From Phycisphaerae bacterium (GTDB lineage: Bacteria; Planctomycetota; Phycisphaerae; UBA1845), in contig JANQQK010000086.1 in assembly GCA_028289375.1 (NCBI GenBank), positions 62,001 to 126,000 on the forward strand: a stretch of DNA of 64,000 nt, read 5' to 3'. The notes beneath the pieces were generated by a model that worked only from the letters and a program-made list of their open reading frames with translations, was not told the origin of the DNA and did not search any database. How positions within the stretch are numbered: the first letter of the stretch is position 1; every line of letters starts with the position of its first letter. Positions 43,270 to 52,196 of the stretch are shown here, piece after piece. Made by a program: the position numbers and the translations under genes.

Positions 43270-43854
43270 ATGACAAACCCCCTCGACAAGACCATCACCG
43301 TCGTCTCCGGGCTGCCCCGTTCCGGCACCTCCATGATGATGCGCATGCTCGACGTCGGCGGCATCGACGCCGTGACTGACAAAATCCGCGAAGCCGACGT
43401 CGACAACCCGCTCGGCTATTACGAATTCGAGCCGGTCAAGAAAACCAAGGATGACGCATCCTGGCTGCCGTCTGCGGTCGGCAAATCGGTGAAAATGGTC
43501 TACCTGCTGTTGTACGATCTGCCCACCGATTACCACTACCGCGTCGTCTTCATGCGTCGAAACCTCGACGAGGTCATCGACTCGCAGAACATCATGCTCG
43601 AGCGCCGCGGAAAATCCCAGGGCGGCCTGTCACGCGACCAGTTGAGAGCCAACTTCAAAAGCCAGCTCGACAAGGTATACGACTGGCTGGACGAGCAGAC
43701 ACACTTCGATGTGCATTACGTTGATTACAATGAGGTGCTCAAGGACCCCGAACCGGTCGTCGCGGCCGTCAATGTCTTCCTGGGCGGCTCACTTGATGAG
43801 TTGGGGATGGCTGGCGTCGTCAAGCCGGACCTCTACCGCAACCGACACGCCTGA
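43270..43854 (+). CDS. sulfotransferase family protein
   Basis: 194-residue protein with the 5'-phosphosulfate loop TVVSGLPRSGTSMMMRML at the N-terminus and YHYRVVFMRRNLDEVIDSQ at the 3'-phosphate-binding position (Arg...Ser). It is shorter than most sulfotransferases, so the substrate lid is reduced. The acceptor is unknown. ATG 43270 was chosen because the P-loop follows directly; the in-frame reading from 43102 overlaps aat. Neighbouring genes for PAP hydrolysis and ATP sulfurylase support a PAPS-linked role. Confidence 0.8.
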   Translation: MTNPLDKTITVVSGLPRSGTSMMMRMLDVGGIDAVTDKIREADVDNPLGYYEFEPVKKTKDDASWLPSAVGKSVKMVYLLLYDLPTDYHYRVVFMRRNLDEVIDSQNIMLERRGKSQGGLSRDQLRANFKSQLDKVYDWLDEQTHFDVHYVDYNEVLKDPEPVVAAVNVFLGGSLDELGMAGVVKPDLYRNRHA

Positions 43855-43874
43855 CACAGCACCTGCGTCGCGCT

Positions 43875-44909
43875 CTATCTGCCTTGAGATTCGAGATAGG
43901 CGAGTGCCTTGGGAATGACCTGATCAACCGCTTCGTCGACGGATTCGTCGATAATCGCACCGGCTGCCTCATGATGCCCTCCGCCACCGAGCGACAAGGC
44001 AAATGACAGCACATCAAGACCCTTCTCGCCGCGAAGATTCAAACGCGTGCGGCCTGGCTTTCCCTCGGTCAGCAAAATGCCCATGTCGATGCCGACCAGT
44101 GATCGCGGAATGCTCACCTGATCGTCGATGTCAGCCGCGGAGCAACCAGCCTCGGTGATCTCGGTGTACGACGCCGTGCTGTACGCAAGGCGACCGTCGG
44201 CCACGAGCTTCGTGTTGTCGTAGATGATGCGCTCGAGATTGAATTCACTTTCGGACAACGCACGACACAATCGCTCCCCTATCTCAGCCACGCGTGCTCC
44301 GCAATCAACGAGGGCCGCCGCCGCCCGCAACGCAGAACTCCGCGTCGTCGGCAGTGAGAATCCGATCGTGTCGCTGTGAATACCGGCGTAGAGCAGTGAC
44401 GCGACGATGGGGTCAATATCTCGTCCCGCCTCACGAATGACGCGGTACACGAGTTCACAGGCGCTGCCGGCGTCATGGTCGACGTAATTGATCGCCCCGA
44501 ACATCGTGTTCGAGTTGTGGTGATCAATGTTGATGATCGGCTTGCCGTTAGACCACGTTTCCTTGATCGACGCATCGACGTTGCAGCGCGGCGCCTTGGC
44601 CGTGTCAACCACAACGATGCCATCCGCGGCCGCGAAATCTCCCGGTTCTGCCACGACCGCCCCAGCCCACTCCGTCATGAACCACAACCGGCGCGACTCC
44701 GAACCCGGCGGCAGCGACACCTTCGCGGGACCGCCCTCGGCAGGCCAAGTCATCGCCATCGCCAGCATCGACCCGAAGCAATCCGCATCGGGCCGAACGT
44801 GACCGACGACGACCGGATTCTTCCAGGAATCCAGAATCGGAATCAGATCCGCGGGAATCGACATAACACCGCCATCAGCCACAGGGGTCGTGCTCATGAA
44901 TCTGCTCAT
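43875..44909 (-). CDS. DHH family phosphoesterase (NrnA-like oligoribonuclease/pAp phosphatase)
   Basis: 344 residues. DHH motifs are all present: GHVRPDADCFGSMLA, VVVDTAKAPR, NIDHHNSN (the DHH), and the DHHA1 end LGGGGHHEAAGA. NrnA-type enzymes degrade nanoRNA and dephosphorylate pAp. With a sulfotransferase on one side and ATP sulfurylase 19 bases upstream, removal of the PAP released by sulfation is the likely role here (inference). Start at 44909 is tentative; ATGs at 44897 and 44864 are alternatives. Confidence 0.88.
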   Translation of the reverse strand: MSRFMSTTPVADGGVMSIPADLIPILDSWKNPVVVGHVRPDADCFGSMLAMAMTWPAEGGPAKVSLPPGSESRRLWFMTEWAGAVVAEPGDFAAADGIVVVDTAKAPRCNVDASIKETWSNGKPIINIDHHNSNTMFGAINYVDHDAGSACELVYRVIREAGRDIDPIVASLLYAGIHSDTIGFSLPTTRSSALRAAAALVDCGARVAEIGERLCRALSESEFNLERIIYDNTKLVADGRLAYSTASYTEITEAGCSAADIDDQVSIPRSLVGIDMGILLTEGKPGRTRLNLRGEKGLDVLSFALSLGGGGHHEAAGAIIDESVDEAVDQVIPKALAYLESQGR

Positions 44910-44928
44910 CGGGGACGCGCGTCGGCGC

Positions 44929-46083
44929 TTAGCCCTTCATCGAGGCAATCAGAATGTCCGCCACTTCAGGCCGCGTGAACTCCTCCGGCGGGCGCTCTCC
45001 GGCAGCCAGCATCTCGCGGACCTTCGTGCCCGACAGGAAGACACGCTTCTCGGCCGGTGCGGGACTCGTCTTGGCAGTCGCCATCGCACCGGTTTGCAGG
45101 CACCAGAAGGAGTGCTCGTACTTGAGCGGCTCGATCAGCAGACCATTGTCCGGCAGCGTGTCGAAAATCTCCTGAGCATCGTAGGTGCCATAGTAGCTGC
45201 CGACCCCGGCGTGATCACGACCCACGATGAAGTGCGAGCAGCCATAGTTCTGACGCAGAATTGCGTGCATGATCGCCTCACGCGGACCACCATACCGCAT
45301 CGCCGCCGGCAACACACTCAGCATCGTCCGGTCAGCCACGTAGTACTTCTCCATCAGCGTCGTGTAGCAGTTCATGCGGACGTCGGGCGGAATGTCGCCA
45401 GGCTGCGTCTGACCCACCAATGGGTGAATCAGCAATCCGTCACAGGTCTCCAGGGCACACTTGGTCAGGTACTCGTGAGCTCGGTGAATCGGATTGCGCG
45501 TCTGGAACGCGACGACCGTCTTCCAACCCTTCTCGGCGAACGCTTTCCGCGTCTGCTCCGGCGTTAGACGATATTCCTTGAAGTCCACATCGTATCGCGC
45601 GCAGACCACGTCGATCGGACCGGCCAGGCAAACATCCCCTTCTTCCATCAAGACTTTCACACCAGGGTGCTCGGTCTCGGCCGTCTTGAAGCAATGCTCA
45701 GCCTGCTTGGTCTTGTCGTGGTCGTACTTTTCTTCGAGGGTCAGCCAGCCAAGCAAACGCTTGCTGTCATCGAGAAGCGCGATTTTGTCACCGGTGTTGA
45801 GACCATCCGCCGTCGCCTTGTCCACGGCACACGTGATCGGGAAAGGCCAAACGGTCCCGTCAGACAGCGTCAGATTTTCACAAATACTGTTGTAGTCCTT
45901 CGATCCGACGAACCCGGTGAGCGGACTCATCGCCCCAACCGCGATCATCTCCAGATCACACTGCTGACGCTCGGTCAGAACGATGGACGCCTCAGAACCA
46001 GCAAATGGCTCCGGTTGCGGCTGCCCCGAAACGCGATTAACCAACGTTCCCCCGTGCGGCGGGATGATTCCATGCAAGATCAT
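44929..46083 (-). CDS. sat: sulfate adenylyltransferase (ATP sulfurylase)
   Basis: Makes APS from sulfate and ATP. 384 residues, the homo-oligomeric Sat/MET3 type. Motifs: VAFQTRNPIHRAHEYL (QxRNPxHRAH), HPLVGQTQPGDIP, GRDHAGVGSYYG and the C-terminal FLSGTKVREML. A nearby cysC (APS kinase), CysH or aprAB is not in the window, so whether APS goes to PAPS or to sulfite cannot be told here. GGAGAAAGG precedes the ATG. It is probably cotranscribed with the DHH phosphoesterase. Confidence 0.95.
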   Translation of the reverse strand: MILHGIIPPHGGTLVNRVSGQPQPEPFAGSEASIVLTERQQCDLEMIAVGAMSPLTGFVGSKDYNSICENLTLSDGTVWPFPITCAVDKATADGLNTGDKIALLDDSKRLLGWLTLEEKYDHDKTKQAEHCFKTAETEHPGVKVLMEEGDVCLAGPIDVVCARYDVDFKEYRLTPEQTRKAFAEKGWKTVVAFQTRNPIHRAHEYLTKCALETCDGLLIHPLVGQTQPGDIPPDVRMNCYTTLMEKYYVADRTMLSVLPAAMRYGGPREAIMHAILRQNYGCSHFIVGRDHAGVGSYYGTYDAQEIFDTLPDNGLLIEPLKYEHSFWCLQTGAMATAKTSPAPAEKRVFLSGTKVREMLAAGERPPEEFTRPEVADILIASMKG

Positions 46084-46264
46084 AATCGGTGCCTTTCTCC
46101 ATGTTGATGGATCGAGCCGGCCAGTCCCCAGCCCTCGTGTCGTGAGCAGGTCAACATAGGGAAAAGCGATTCGTTTTGCAACCGCACAAATTTCGTGCAG
46201 CGGTCAACCTGCGGACATCCACAGACACAGCGAAAAGCGGGCTGACGGACCCTTGCCGGACCCC

Positions 46265-46777
46265 CTACTTCTTGGCCGGCGCCAGCACCATCGTCATGCG
46301 ACGCCCATCGACCCGCGCGGGCCGCTCGACCTTCACCGCCTCGCCGAATTCCGCCACGATCTCATTAAACGCCTGCAGGGCAAGATCCTTGTGCGACCGC
46401 TCACGCCCACGGAACAGCATCGTGAACTGCACCTTGTGCCCCTGCTCGAGGAACTTGTGGGCGCGATTCATCTTGATCAGGCGATCGTGGTCGTCTGTCT
46501 TGGGCCTCATCCGCACTTCCTTGAGCGTCTGCTCAGATGAGTGCTGCTTGCGGTTCTTCTTGGCCTGCTCGTACTTGTGCTTGCCGTAATCCATGATCCG
46601 GCAGACGGGCGGCTCCGCATTCGGTGAGACTTCAACGAGATCAAGTCCCGCATCTCGGGCGATTTGCAACGCCTCATGCGTGGGCAGCACGCCCAGTTGC
46701 TCGTTGTTCTGATCGATCACCCGGATGGGCGAAATGCGGATGCGTTCGTTTACGCGATTTGCTTTGGCGACTTGCAA
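46265..46777 (-). CDS. infC: translation initiation factor IF-3
   Basis: 170 residues. N-terminal domain VNERIRISPIRVIDQNNEQLGV and LDLVEVSPNAEPPVCRIMDYGKHKYEQ; C-terminal domain VRMRPKTDDHDRLIKMNRAHKFLEQGHKVQ. The start codon is TTG at 46777 with AAAGGAA 7 bases upstream; non-AUG starts in infC are a known autoregulatory device in other bacteria. It follows thrS by 33 bases, the usual thrS-infC pair, but rpmI and rplT, which normally come next, are replaced by sat. Confidence 0.95.
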   Translation of the reverse strand: MQVAKANRVNERIRISPIRVIDQNNEQLGVLPTHEALQIARDAGLDLVEVSPNAEPPVCRIMDYGKHKYEQAKKNRKQHSSEQTLKEVRMRPKTDDHDRLIKMNRAHKFLEQGHKVQFTMLFRGRERSHKDLALQAFNEIVAEFGEAVKVERPARVDGRRMTMVLAPAKK

Positions 46778-46810
46778 ACAGTGGTTCCTTTCACAATTTC
46801 CCTTAAATTC

Positions 46811-49087
46811 CTACGCACTGCCGCTCATGGCGGCTTGGCGTCCTCTTGACTGAATCTCTTCCACGCACTGATCGACGAAATCCTCGAGCGACTGGTTGCC
46901 CAGGTTCTTGCCCAGTGCATCGTTGATATTGACCATTTCGTCAGCCGCTTCCTGCTCGCCGACGACGACAATGTACGGAATCTTGCGTGCCCGGGCGCGG
47001 TGCTTCTTCGGACCGATCTTCTCACTCGTCGTGTCCAGCTCCGCCCGGACACCCGCCTCGAGCAACCGTCGGTGCACCTGCTCGCCATAGCGCTCGCTCT
47101 TGTCGCTGATGGTCATCACGACCACCTGTACCGGCGCCAGCCACAGCGGAAAATGCCCCGCAAAGTGCTCAATCAGGATTCCGCAAAACCGCTCCATGCT
47201 CCCGAATGGGGCACGGTGAATCATCACAGGACGATGGTCCGTGTTGTCCGAACCAACATAGCTCAATCCGAACCGTTCCGGCAGCGAGTAGTCCACCTGC
47301 ACAGTGCCAAGCTGCCATTCGCGTCCAATGCAGTCCCGAACGATAAAGTCGATCTTCGGGCCATAAAACGCCGCTTCGCCGGATTCCTCCGAGAACGGAA
47401 CACCCAGTGTCTCCGCCGCCTGGCGACAGGCTTGCTCTGCCTTGTCCCATTTGTCGGCATCACCGGCGTACTTGCTCGAATCGGGATCACGCAGCCCCAC
47501 CCGGACGCGGTAGTCTTCCATGCCCAGCGTGGCGAAAATGGTCTTGACGAGATCGAGACAGCCAATCAGTTCGTCAGCCACCTGCTCCTGCGTGCAGAAA
47601 ATATGAGCATCGTCCTGCGTGAACCCGCGGACGCGCGTCATGCCGTTCAGCTCGCCCGACTGCTCCCAGCGATACACCGTGCCGAATTCCGCCAAACGCA
47701 CGGGCAGATCACGGTAGCTGTGAGGCCTGCTGGCAAAAATGCGGATGTGGTGCGGGCAGTTCATCGGCTTGAGCACGAAACTCTCATCGCCGCTCTTGGC
47801 CAGCCGATCGGCGATCTCTGCGCAACTGCAGCCTTCGGTGCCCTCCTGACACAGCTGCCGACCGATGGCGAACCGCTTCACGGGGTCCTGTTCATCCCAC
47901 GGGAATTCGCTCTCCCTAATGCCAGCCGACCGGACGAGCATCCGCTCCTTGTCCGGATCACCGAGTTTGTAGGCATCGCGGGCATCGCGAAGGAACTTGT
48001 AGAGTGGCTTGGCGTTCTCGCGAATCGGCATCAGATGCGGGAACTGCGAATCCTCGTAGTACGGGAAGTGCCCGCTGGTGCGATACAGATCAATCTTGCC
48101 GATGTGCGGCGTGAAGACCTCGTGGTAGCCCTTCTTGCGCAGCTCCTCGGAGATGAACGTCTGCAGTTCCTTGCGGACGATCGACCCGTTCGGCGCCCAC
48201 AGGATCAATCCCTGCCCGACCATCTCATCGATGTGGAACAGGTCCAGCTGCTTCCCCAGCACGCGGTGGTCGCGCTTCTTCGCCTCTTCCAGCCGCTCCA
48301 GGTATTCCTTCAACGCAGCCTTCTTGAAAAACGCCGTACCATACACACGCTGCAGCGATTTCTCATTCGCATCGCCGCGATAGTACGCAGCACTGACTTG
48401 CCGAACCTTGAACGCACCGATCGCCCCGGTTGTCGGCACATGAGGCCCGCGGCAGAGGTCTTCGAAGTACTCGCCCGGCGTGTCACCGGTGACGTAAAAG
48501 CTGAGTTCGTCACCTTCCGCCCGCTCGGCATTGTCCACCTTGTAGCGGTTCTCCTCACCGGCGAGTTTCGCCATCGCCTCGGATCGCGGCATGTCGTACC
48601 GCGTGAAAGGCCGCTTCTCCTTGATGATCCGCTTCATCTCAGCCTCGATCTTTTGGAAAGCATCGGGCGTGATCGATTCATCAAGATCAATGTCGTAGTA
48701 GAAACCGTCGTCGACCGGCGGCCCGTAGACCAGCTTCGCCTCTGGGTAAAGCTTGCAGATCGCCTCAGCCATCACGTGCGCACAACTGTGCCGCAGCACG
48801 TAGAGGCTGTCCTCGTTGTCGTCGGTTTGCGTCAGAATGCGGAGTTGGCAGTCGCCCGGCAGCGGGCGGTTCACGTCGACGATCTCACCCACGCCGTCCC
48901 GCGTGACATGCCCCGCGATGGCCACACGTGCCAAACCGGGTCCGATGCTGCTGGCCACGTCGAGCGTGGTCGATCCTTCACCGAATTCGAGGGTCTTGCC
49001 GTCAGGCAGGGTGATGTTCAGCGGTCCGCTCCGGTCTCGTTCCGTCAAAAAAAACAACGGCGCAAAGCAATCAGCGCGCAAGCTCAC
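46811..49087 (-). CDS. thrS: threonyl-tRNA synthetase with catalytic-domain insertion
   Basis: Charges tRNA-Thr. 758 residues, against about 640 usually. TGS domain (LNITLPDGKTLEFGEGSTTL), editing domain with LRHSCAHVMAEAI (HxxxH) and CRGPHVPTTG, then the class II core. Zinc ligands appear retained in KPMNCPHH (Cys), DDAHIFC (His) and MIHRAPFGSMERF (His). Between SGHFPYYEDSQF (about 340) and VLKPMNCPHH (about 437) lies an extra segment of roughly 80 residues with CQEGTEGCSC. The N-terminus is uncertain: GTG 49087 has no ribosome site and the next codons cross a run of 8 T. Confidence 0.93.
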   Translation of the reverse strand: MSLRADCFAPLFFLTERDRSGPLNITLPDGKTLEFGEGSTTLDVASSIGPGLARVAIAGHVTRDGVGEIVDVNRPLPGDCQLRILTQTDDNEDSLYVLRHSCAHVMAEAICKLYPEAKLVYGPPVDDGFYYDIDLDESITPDAFQKIEAEMKRIIKEKRPFTRYDMPRSEAMAKLAGEENRYKVDNAERAEGDELSFYVTGDTPGEYFEDLCRGPHVPTTGAIGAFKVRQVSAAYYRGDANEKSLQRVYGTAFFKKAALKEYLERLEEAKKRDHRVLGKQLDLFHIDEMVGQGLILWAPNGSIVRKELQTFISEELRKKGYHEVFTPHIGKIDLYRTSGHFPYYEDSQFPHLMPIRENAKPLYKFLRDARDAYKLGDPDKERMLVRSAGIRESEFPWDEQDPVKRFAIGRQLCQEGTEGCSCAEIADRLAKSGDESFVLKPMNCPHHIRIFASRPHSYRDLPVRLAEFGTVYRWEQSGELNGMTRVRGFTQDDAHIFCTQEQVADELIGCLDLVKTIFATLGMEDYRVRVGLRDPDSSKYAGDADKWDKAEQACRQAAETLGVPFSEESGEAAFYGPKIDFIVRDCIGREWQLGTVQVDYSLPERFGLSYVGSDNTDHRPVMIHRAPFGSMERFCGILIEHFAGHFPLWLAPVQVVVMTISDKSERYGEQVHRRLLEAGVRAELDTTSEKIGPKKHRARARKIPYIVVVGEQEAADEMVNINDALGKNLGNQSLEDFVDQCVEEIQSRGRQAAMSGSA

Positions 49088-49293
49088 ACAGCAGCCGGGA
49101 GTGACTTAGACTGTGATCATGGCTTGTTGAATCACGCGCAAATGGCTTTGAGCCGCTGGTCCACACTTGTCCCATTCGCAGGCAAGGCGGTTCCGCCTGC
49201 CCGCGAGAAGTCAGTTATACTGAACATCGGACAATCGCGTCAAGAATCCAAGCCACGATCCCGGCGCATGCGATCGAAACGAAGGGCCGCACC

Positions 49294-50076
49294 ATGACCA
49301 TGGGAATCCACCACATTCAGCAGGGGTCCGGGCCGGACGTCATGCTGCTCCACGCCGCAGTGGCCGATCACACCATGTGGCAGCCGCAAATGGCCATGCT
49401 CGCGTCCGGCCACCGCGTCACGGCGTACGATCTCCGTGGTTTTGGCCAAACGACCCTGCCGGCAGAACCTTACGCCCATCACGAAGACCTGCGGGTGCTG
49501 ATGGACAATCTGGGGATCGAGCACGCCATGCTCGTCGGTTCGTCGCTGGGCGGTGAGGTCGCGATCAACATGGCCATCACACATCCCGAGCGGGTGGCTG
49601 GGTTGATTCTGATCGGACCGGCGTTGGAGGGGTACGACTTTGTGGATGCGCGAAGCTTGGCGCTCTGGGCCGAGTTTGAGGATGCCGTCGCGTCCGGAGA
49701 GGACGAACATGCCATCGACATCCAGATTCAACTTTGGCTGGCCGGGCTGGACCGTCCCATCTCCAACCTGGATCCGATGCTCGTCACCAAAGTCCGCGAG
49801 TGGACCCGCAAAGCGCTGCACATCAACGCGGGCGATGAGATCCCGCTCGACCCACCAGCCGCCACACGCCTAGCCGGCATCTCTGCGATGACGCGAGCCA
49901 TCGTTGGCGAATACGACGTTCCAGATATGCACAACATTAGCGCGATCCTGACAGACAACATCAAGGACTGTAGGACTACCCTTGTGAAAGGCGCGGGGCA
50001 TCTTCCCTCCATTGAATGTCCCGATGCCTTCAACGCCCTACTTGAGAATGAATTGCTCACTATCTCGAATCAGTAG
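49294..50076 (+). CDS. alpha/beta hydrolase
   Basis: 260 residues, cytoplasmic. Typical single-domain hydrolase: oxyanion region DVMLLHAAVADHTMW, VTAYDLRGFGQT, nucleophile Ser in VGSSLGGEVAINMA, acid Asp in VGEYDVPDM and His in GAGHLPSIECP. Proteins of this outline include 3-oxoadipate enol-lactonase and many others; the substrate cannot be assigned. Divergent from thrS. Confidence 0.87.
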   Translation: MTMGIHHIQQGSGPDVMLLHAAVADHTMWQPQMAMLASGHRVTAYDLRGFGQTTLPAEPYAHHEDLRVLMDNLGIEHAMLVGSSLGGEVAINMAITHPERVAGLILIGPALEGYDFVDARSLALWAEFEDAVASGEDEHAIDIQIQLWLAGLDRPISNLDPMLVTKVREWTRKALHINAGDEIPLDPPAATRLAGISAMTRAIVGEYDVPDMHNISAILTDNIKDCRTTLVKGAGHLPSIECPDAFNALLENELLTISNQ

Positions 50077-50222
50077 AATCACTCAATTTGCACAGCTCAG
50101 GCTACGCGCGCAGTGAATTCCGTTATCTTGCAAACGGCCACGCAGACCGCTACAGTCGTGTCGATATAAGACAAGAATAATGTCAAATTCGACCACGCAA
50201 TCAGCCTGACAGGAGAGTCGCC

Positions 50223-50933
50223 ATGCAGGAAGAGTTCTACCCCGAAGCTACTCCTGATTCTGTTCTTTATGAATCTGTCGATACGCGCGGGCAATTTCTG
50301 TTCAACACATACCTTCATCTGGTTGGCGCGATACTGGTCTTCACGTGCGTCGAGATGGCCATCTTCAGCTCGGGTGCGGCTGAGCGCATTGCAAACACGC
50401 TGCTGGGACTACCAGGAGGCTGGCTCGCTGTTCTGGGCGGTTTCATTCTGGTGAGCTGGTTCGCCCGAGGCTTGGCCCATGGCGTGAAATCACGCGCTGC
50501 GCAGTATGCCGGCCTGACTCTGTTCGTCGGCGCTGAAGCACTGATCTTCGTTCCCTTGCTATACATTGCCAACGTGAACTTCCCCGACGTCATTGGCATT
50601 GCTGCGGCATTTACCATCATCGCCTTCATCGGCCTGACCGGCATTGTCTTCGTGACGCGGAAGGACTTTTCATTCCTTCGTGGAATCCTCTTCTGGGTTG
50701 GACTCTGCGCGATGGTCGCCATCGTGCTGGGCGTGATCTTCGGATTTGACCTGGGCGTCGGGTTCAGTGCACTCATGATTGTCTTTGCCGGCGGTGCGAT
50801 TCTCTATGACACGTCGAAGATTCTGCACCACTATCCCAAAGACCGCTATGTTGGTGCGGCACTTGAGTTGTTTGCGTCAGTAGCGTTGATGTTCTGGTAC
50901 GTGCTGCGCTTATTCATGCAGTCTCGTGACTGA
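50223..50933 (+). CDS. Bax inhibitor-1/YccA family membrane protein
   Basis: 236 residues with seven hydrophobic segments. Family features: the region ending FDLGVGFSALMIVFAGGAIL, then YDTSKILHHY, followed by GAALELFASVALMFWYVLRLFM. Bacterial members (YccA, YetJ) act as membrane proton/calcium leak channels or FtsH modulators. AGGAGAG precedes the ATG. The small gene downstream starts 35 bases after the stop. Confidence 0.92.
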   Translation: MQEEFYPEATPDSVLYESVDTRGQFLFNTYLHLVGAILVFTCVEMAIFSSGAAERIANTLLGLPGGWLAVLGGFILVSWFARGLAHGVKSRAAQYAGLTLFVGAEALIFVPLLYIANVNFPDVIGIAAAFTIIAFIGLTGIVFVTRKDFSFLRGILFWVGLCAMVAIVLGVIFGFDLGVGFSALMIVFAGGAILYDTSKILHHYPKDRYVGAALELFASVALMFWYVLRLFMQSRD

Positions 50934-50968
50934 TTCAAAATCGGCTGAATCCGAGGAGGGAAGTTCTC

Positions 50969-51331
50969 ATGCAGCGCGTGATTGGCATCGTGGTTGTGGT
51001 TGCGTTGTTGACCGCGTGGAAAATGTCGCAGCGTTCTGACGCCAGCAACGACATCAAGAAAGAAATGAAGACGGAGTTACTGGCCGAACTGCCTTCGTAC
51101 GACAAGCACTCAGAGTACATCGACAACCTGCTCGACGAAGCCCACGACATGGCGTTCAGTGCATCCTACGACTCCGGCAGCAGGCGGCGTTCGGCAAGTT
51201 TTGATGTCGAGAAATACACACGCACGGTGTTGGAGAACATGTCGCGCCGCGCGAAACGGGACGGCGACAATGTCATTGCAAGCGAATTCGACGCGATACT
51301 GATTGGTCTCGGTTCCGCAGGTGGCGGATGA
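50969..51331 (+). CDS. small membrane-anchored hypothetical protein
   Basis: 120 residues, not recognised. One N-terminal hydrophobic segment (VIGIVVVVALLTAWKM) followed by a charged, mostly helical soluble part with SASFDVEKYTRTVLENMSRRA. GAGGAGGG lies upstream of the ATG. It follows the Bax inhibitor gene and ends 3 bases before the convergent lipocalin gene. Confidence 0.65.
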   Translation: MQRVIGIVVVVALLTAWKMSQRSDASNDIKKEMKTELLAELPSYDKHSEYIDNLLDEAHDMAFSASYDSGSRRRSASFDVEKYTRTVLENMSRRAKRDGDNVIASEFDAILIGLGSAGGG

Positions 51332-51334
51332 CGG

Positions 51335-52015
51335 CTACTTTCGGGCGAGACGTGCTCTCTTGTTGGCGTCGCGGTCTTCTGTCAGCTGCGGCGTCATGAC
51401 GAGCTTGCCGGGATCAAACCCCTTCCGGGCGATGATGCGGCAGATGTCGTCAAACGTTTTCTGATCCATCGTCGGTTCACGACTGATCACCCACACGTTC
51501 TTCCGCGACGGCTGACCGATCACAGCATGCCGATAATCGTCGGAAACATGGATCATCCAATAGTCGGACCGCAGCAACCAGAACCACTGCACCTTCCATT
51601 TGGCATTATCGCCGCCGTCGACGATCCAGCCCTTGGCATCGGTGGTCTTGAGCTTGCCATGGATGTGCTTCTTCCGTGCCGTGGTCAGCACGTCGATCTT
51701 GCCATCGTCACGCATCCGGAATTCCGTCGTCGTTGCGACGGTGCCGCGCTGGTGGCGATTATCGTACCGTGCAATCTCGTACCACTTGCCCATGTAACGT
51801 TCGAGGTCGAGATCGGGAACCGTTTCGAGTTCACGATCGCGTTTGCAATCACGACGATCGGGAAGATCGGCAGACGTCGCCTTGACCGACATCGTCTGGA
51901 CAGGCACGGAGCGATTCTGCGGACGAGGTTCATCCGCCTGCAGTAACGTCGCGTGAACCAGGCAGGTACACACGCACACCATCAGTATTTGATTGACGTT
52001 CCGCCTCATCAGCAT
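51335..52015 (-). CDS. lipocalin family protein (Blc-like)
   Basis: About 226 residues. N-terminal hydrophobic leader (NQILMVCVCTCLVHATLLQA) with a proline/arginine-rich linker, then the bacterial lipocalin domain: LDLERYMGKWYEIARYDNRH (GxW motif with YEIARY), RMRDDGKIDVLTTARK, WFWLLRSDYWMIHVSDDY and VWVISREPTMD. Bacterial lipocalins bind lipids at the outer membrane. No clean lipobox is seen, so it is probably periplasmic. A longer in-frame reading to 52096 is less likely. Confidence 0.87.
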   Translation of the reverse strand: MLMRRNVNQILMVCVCTCLVHATLLQADEPRPQNRSVPVQTMSVKATSADLPDRRDCKRDRELETVPDLDLERYMGKWYEIARYDNRHQRGTVATTTEFRMRDDGKIDVLTTARKKHIHGKLKTTDAKGWIVDGGDNAKWKVQWFWLLRSDYWMIHVSDDYRHAVIGQPSRKNVWVISREPTMDQKTFDDICRIIARKGFDPGKLVMTPQLTEDRDANKRARLARK

Positions 52016-52196
52016 TCGTTGTCGGCTGTGATTGGTCCCCGATTGCACTCCGCACCAAGTTGGGGAATCGTAGCTTCCAAACCCGATTCGGGGCAACCGT
52101 TCGTTAACATTTTCCGTAACAACCTATAAATCATTACGTTAGACAGCAATCCGCACCCCTTCAGTTCTCAATCTACCGGACCTTCGGTGTCCCGTT

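Noticed and set aside
49088..49293. T-box or other leader upstream of thrS
   Set aside because: No T-box core or specifier stem was seen; only a short palindrome near 49183-49203 without a clear role.
47000..49297. 765-residue plus-strand open frame opposite thrS
   Set aside because: Antisense shadow of thrS; no motif, atypical composition.
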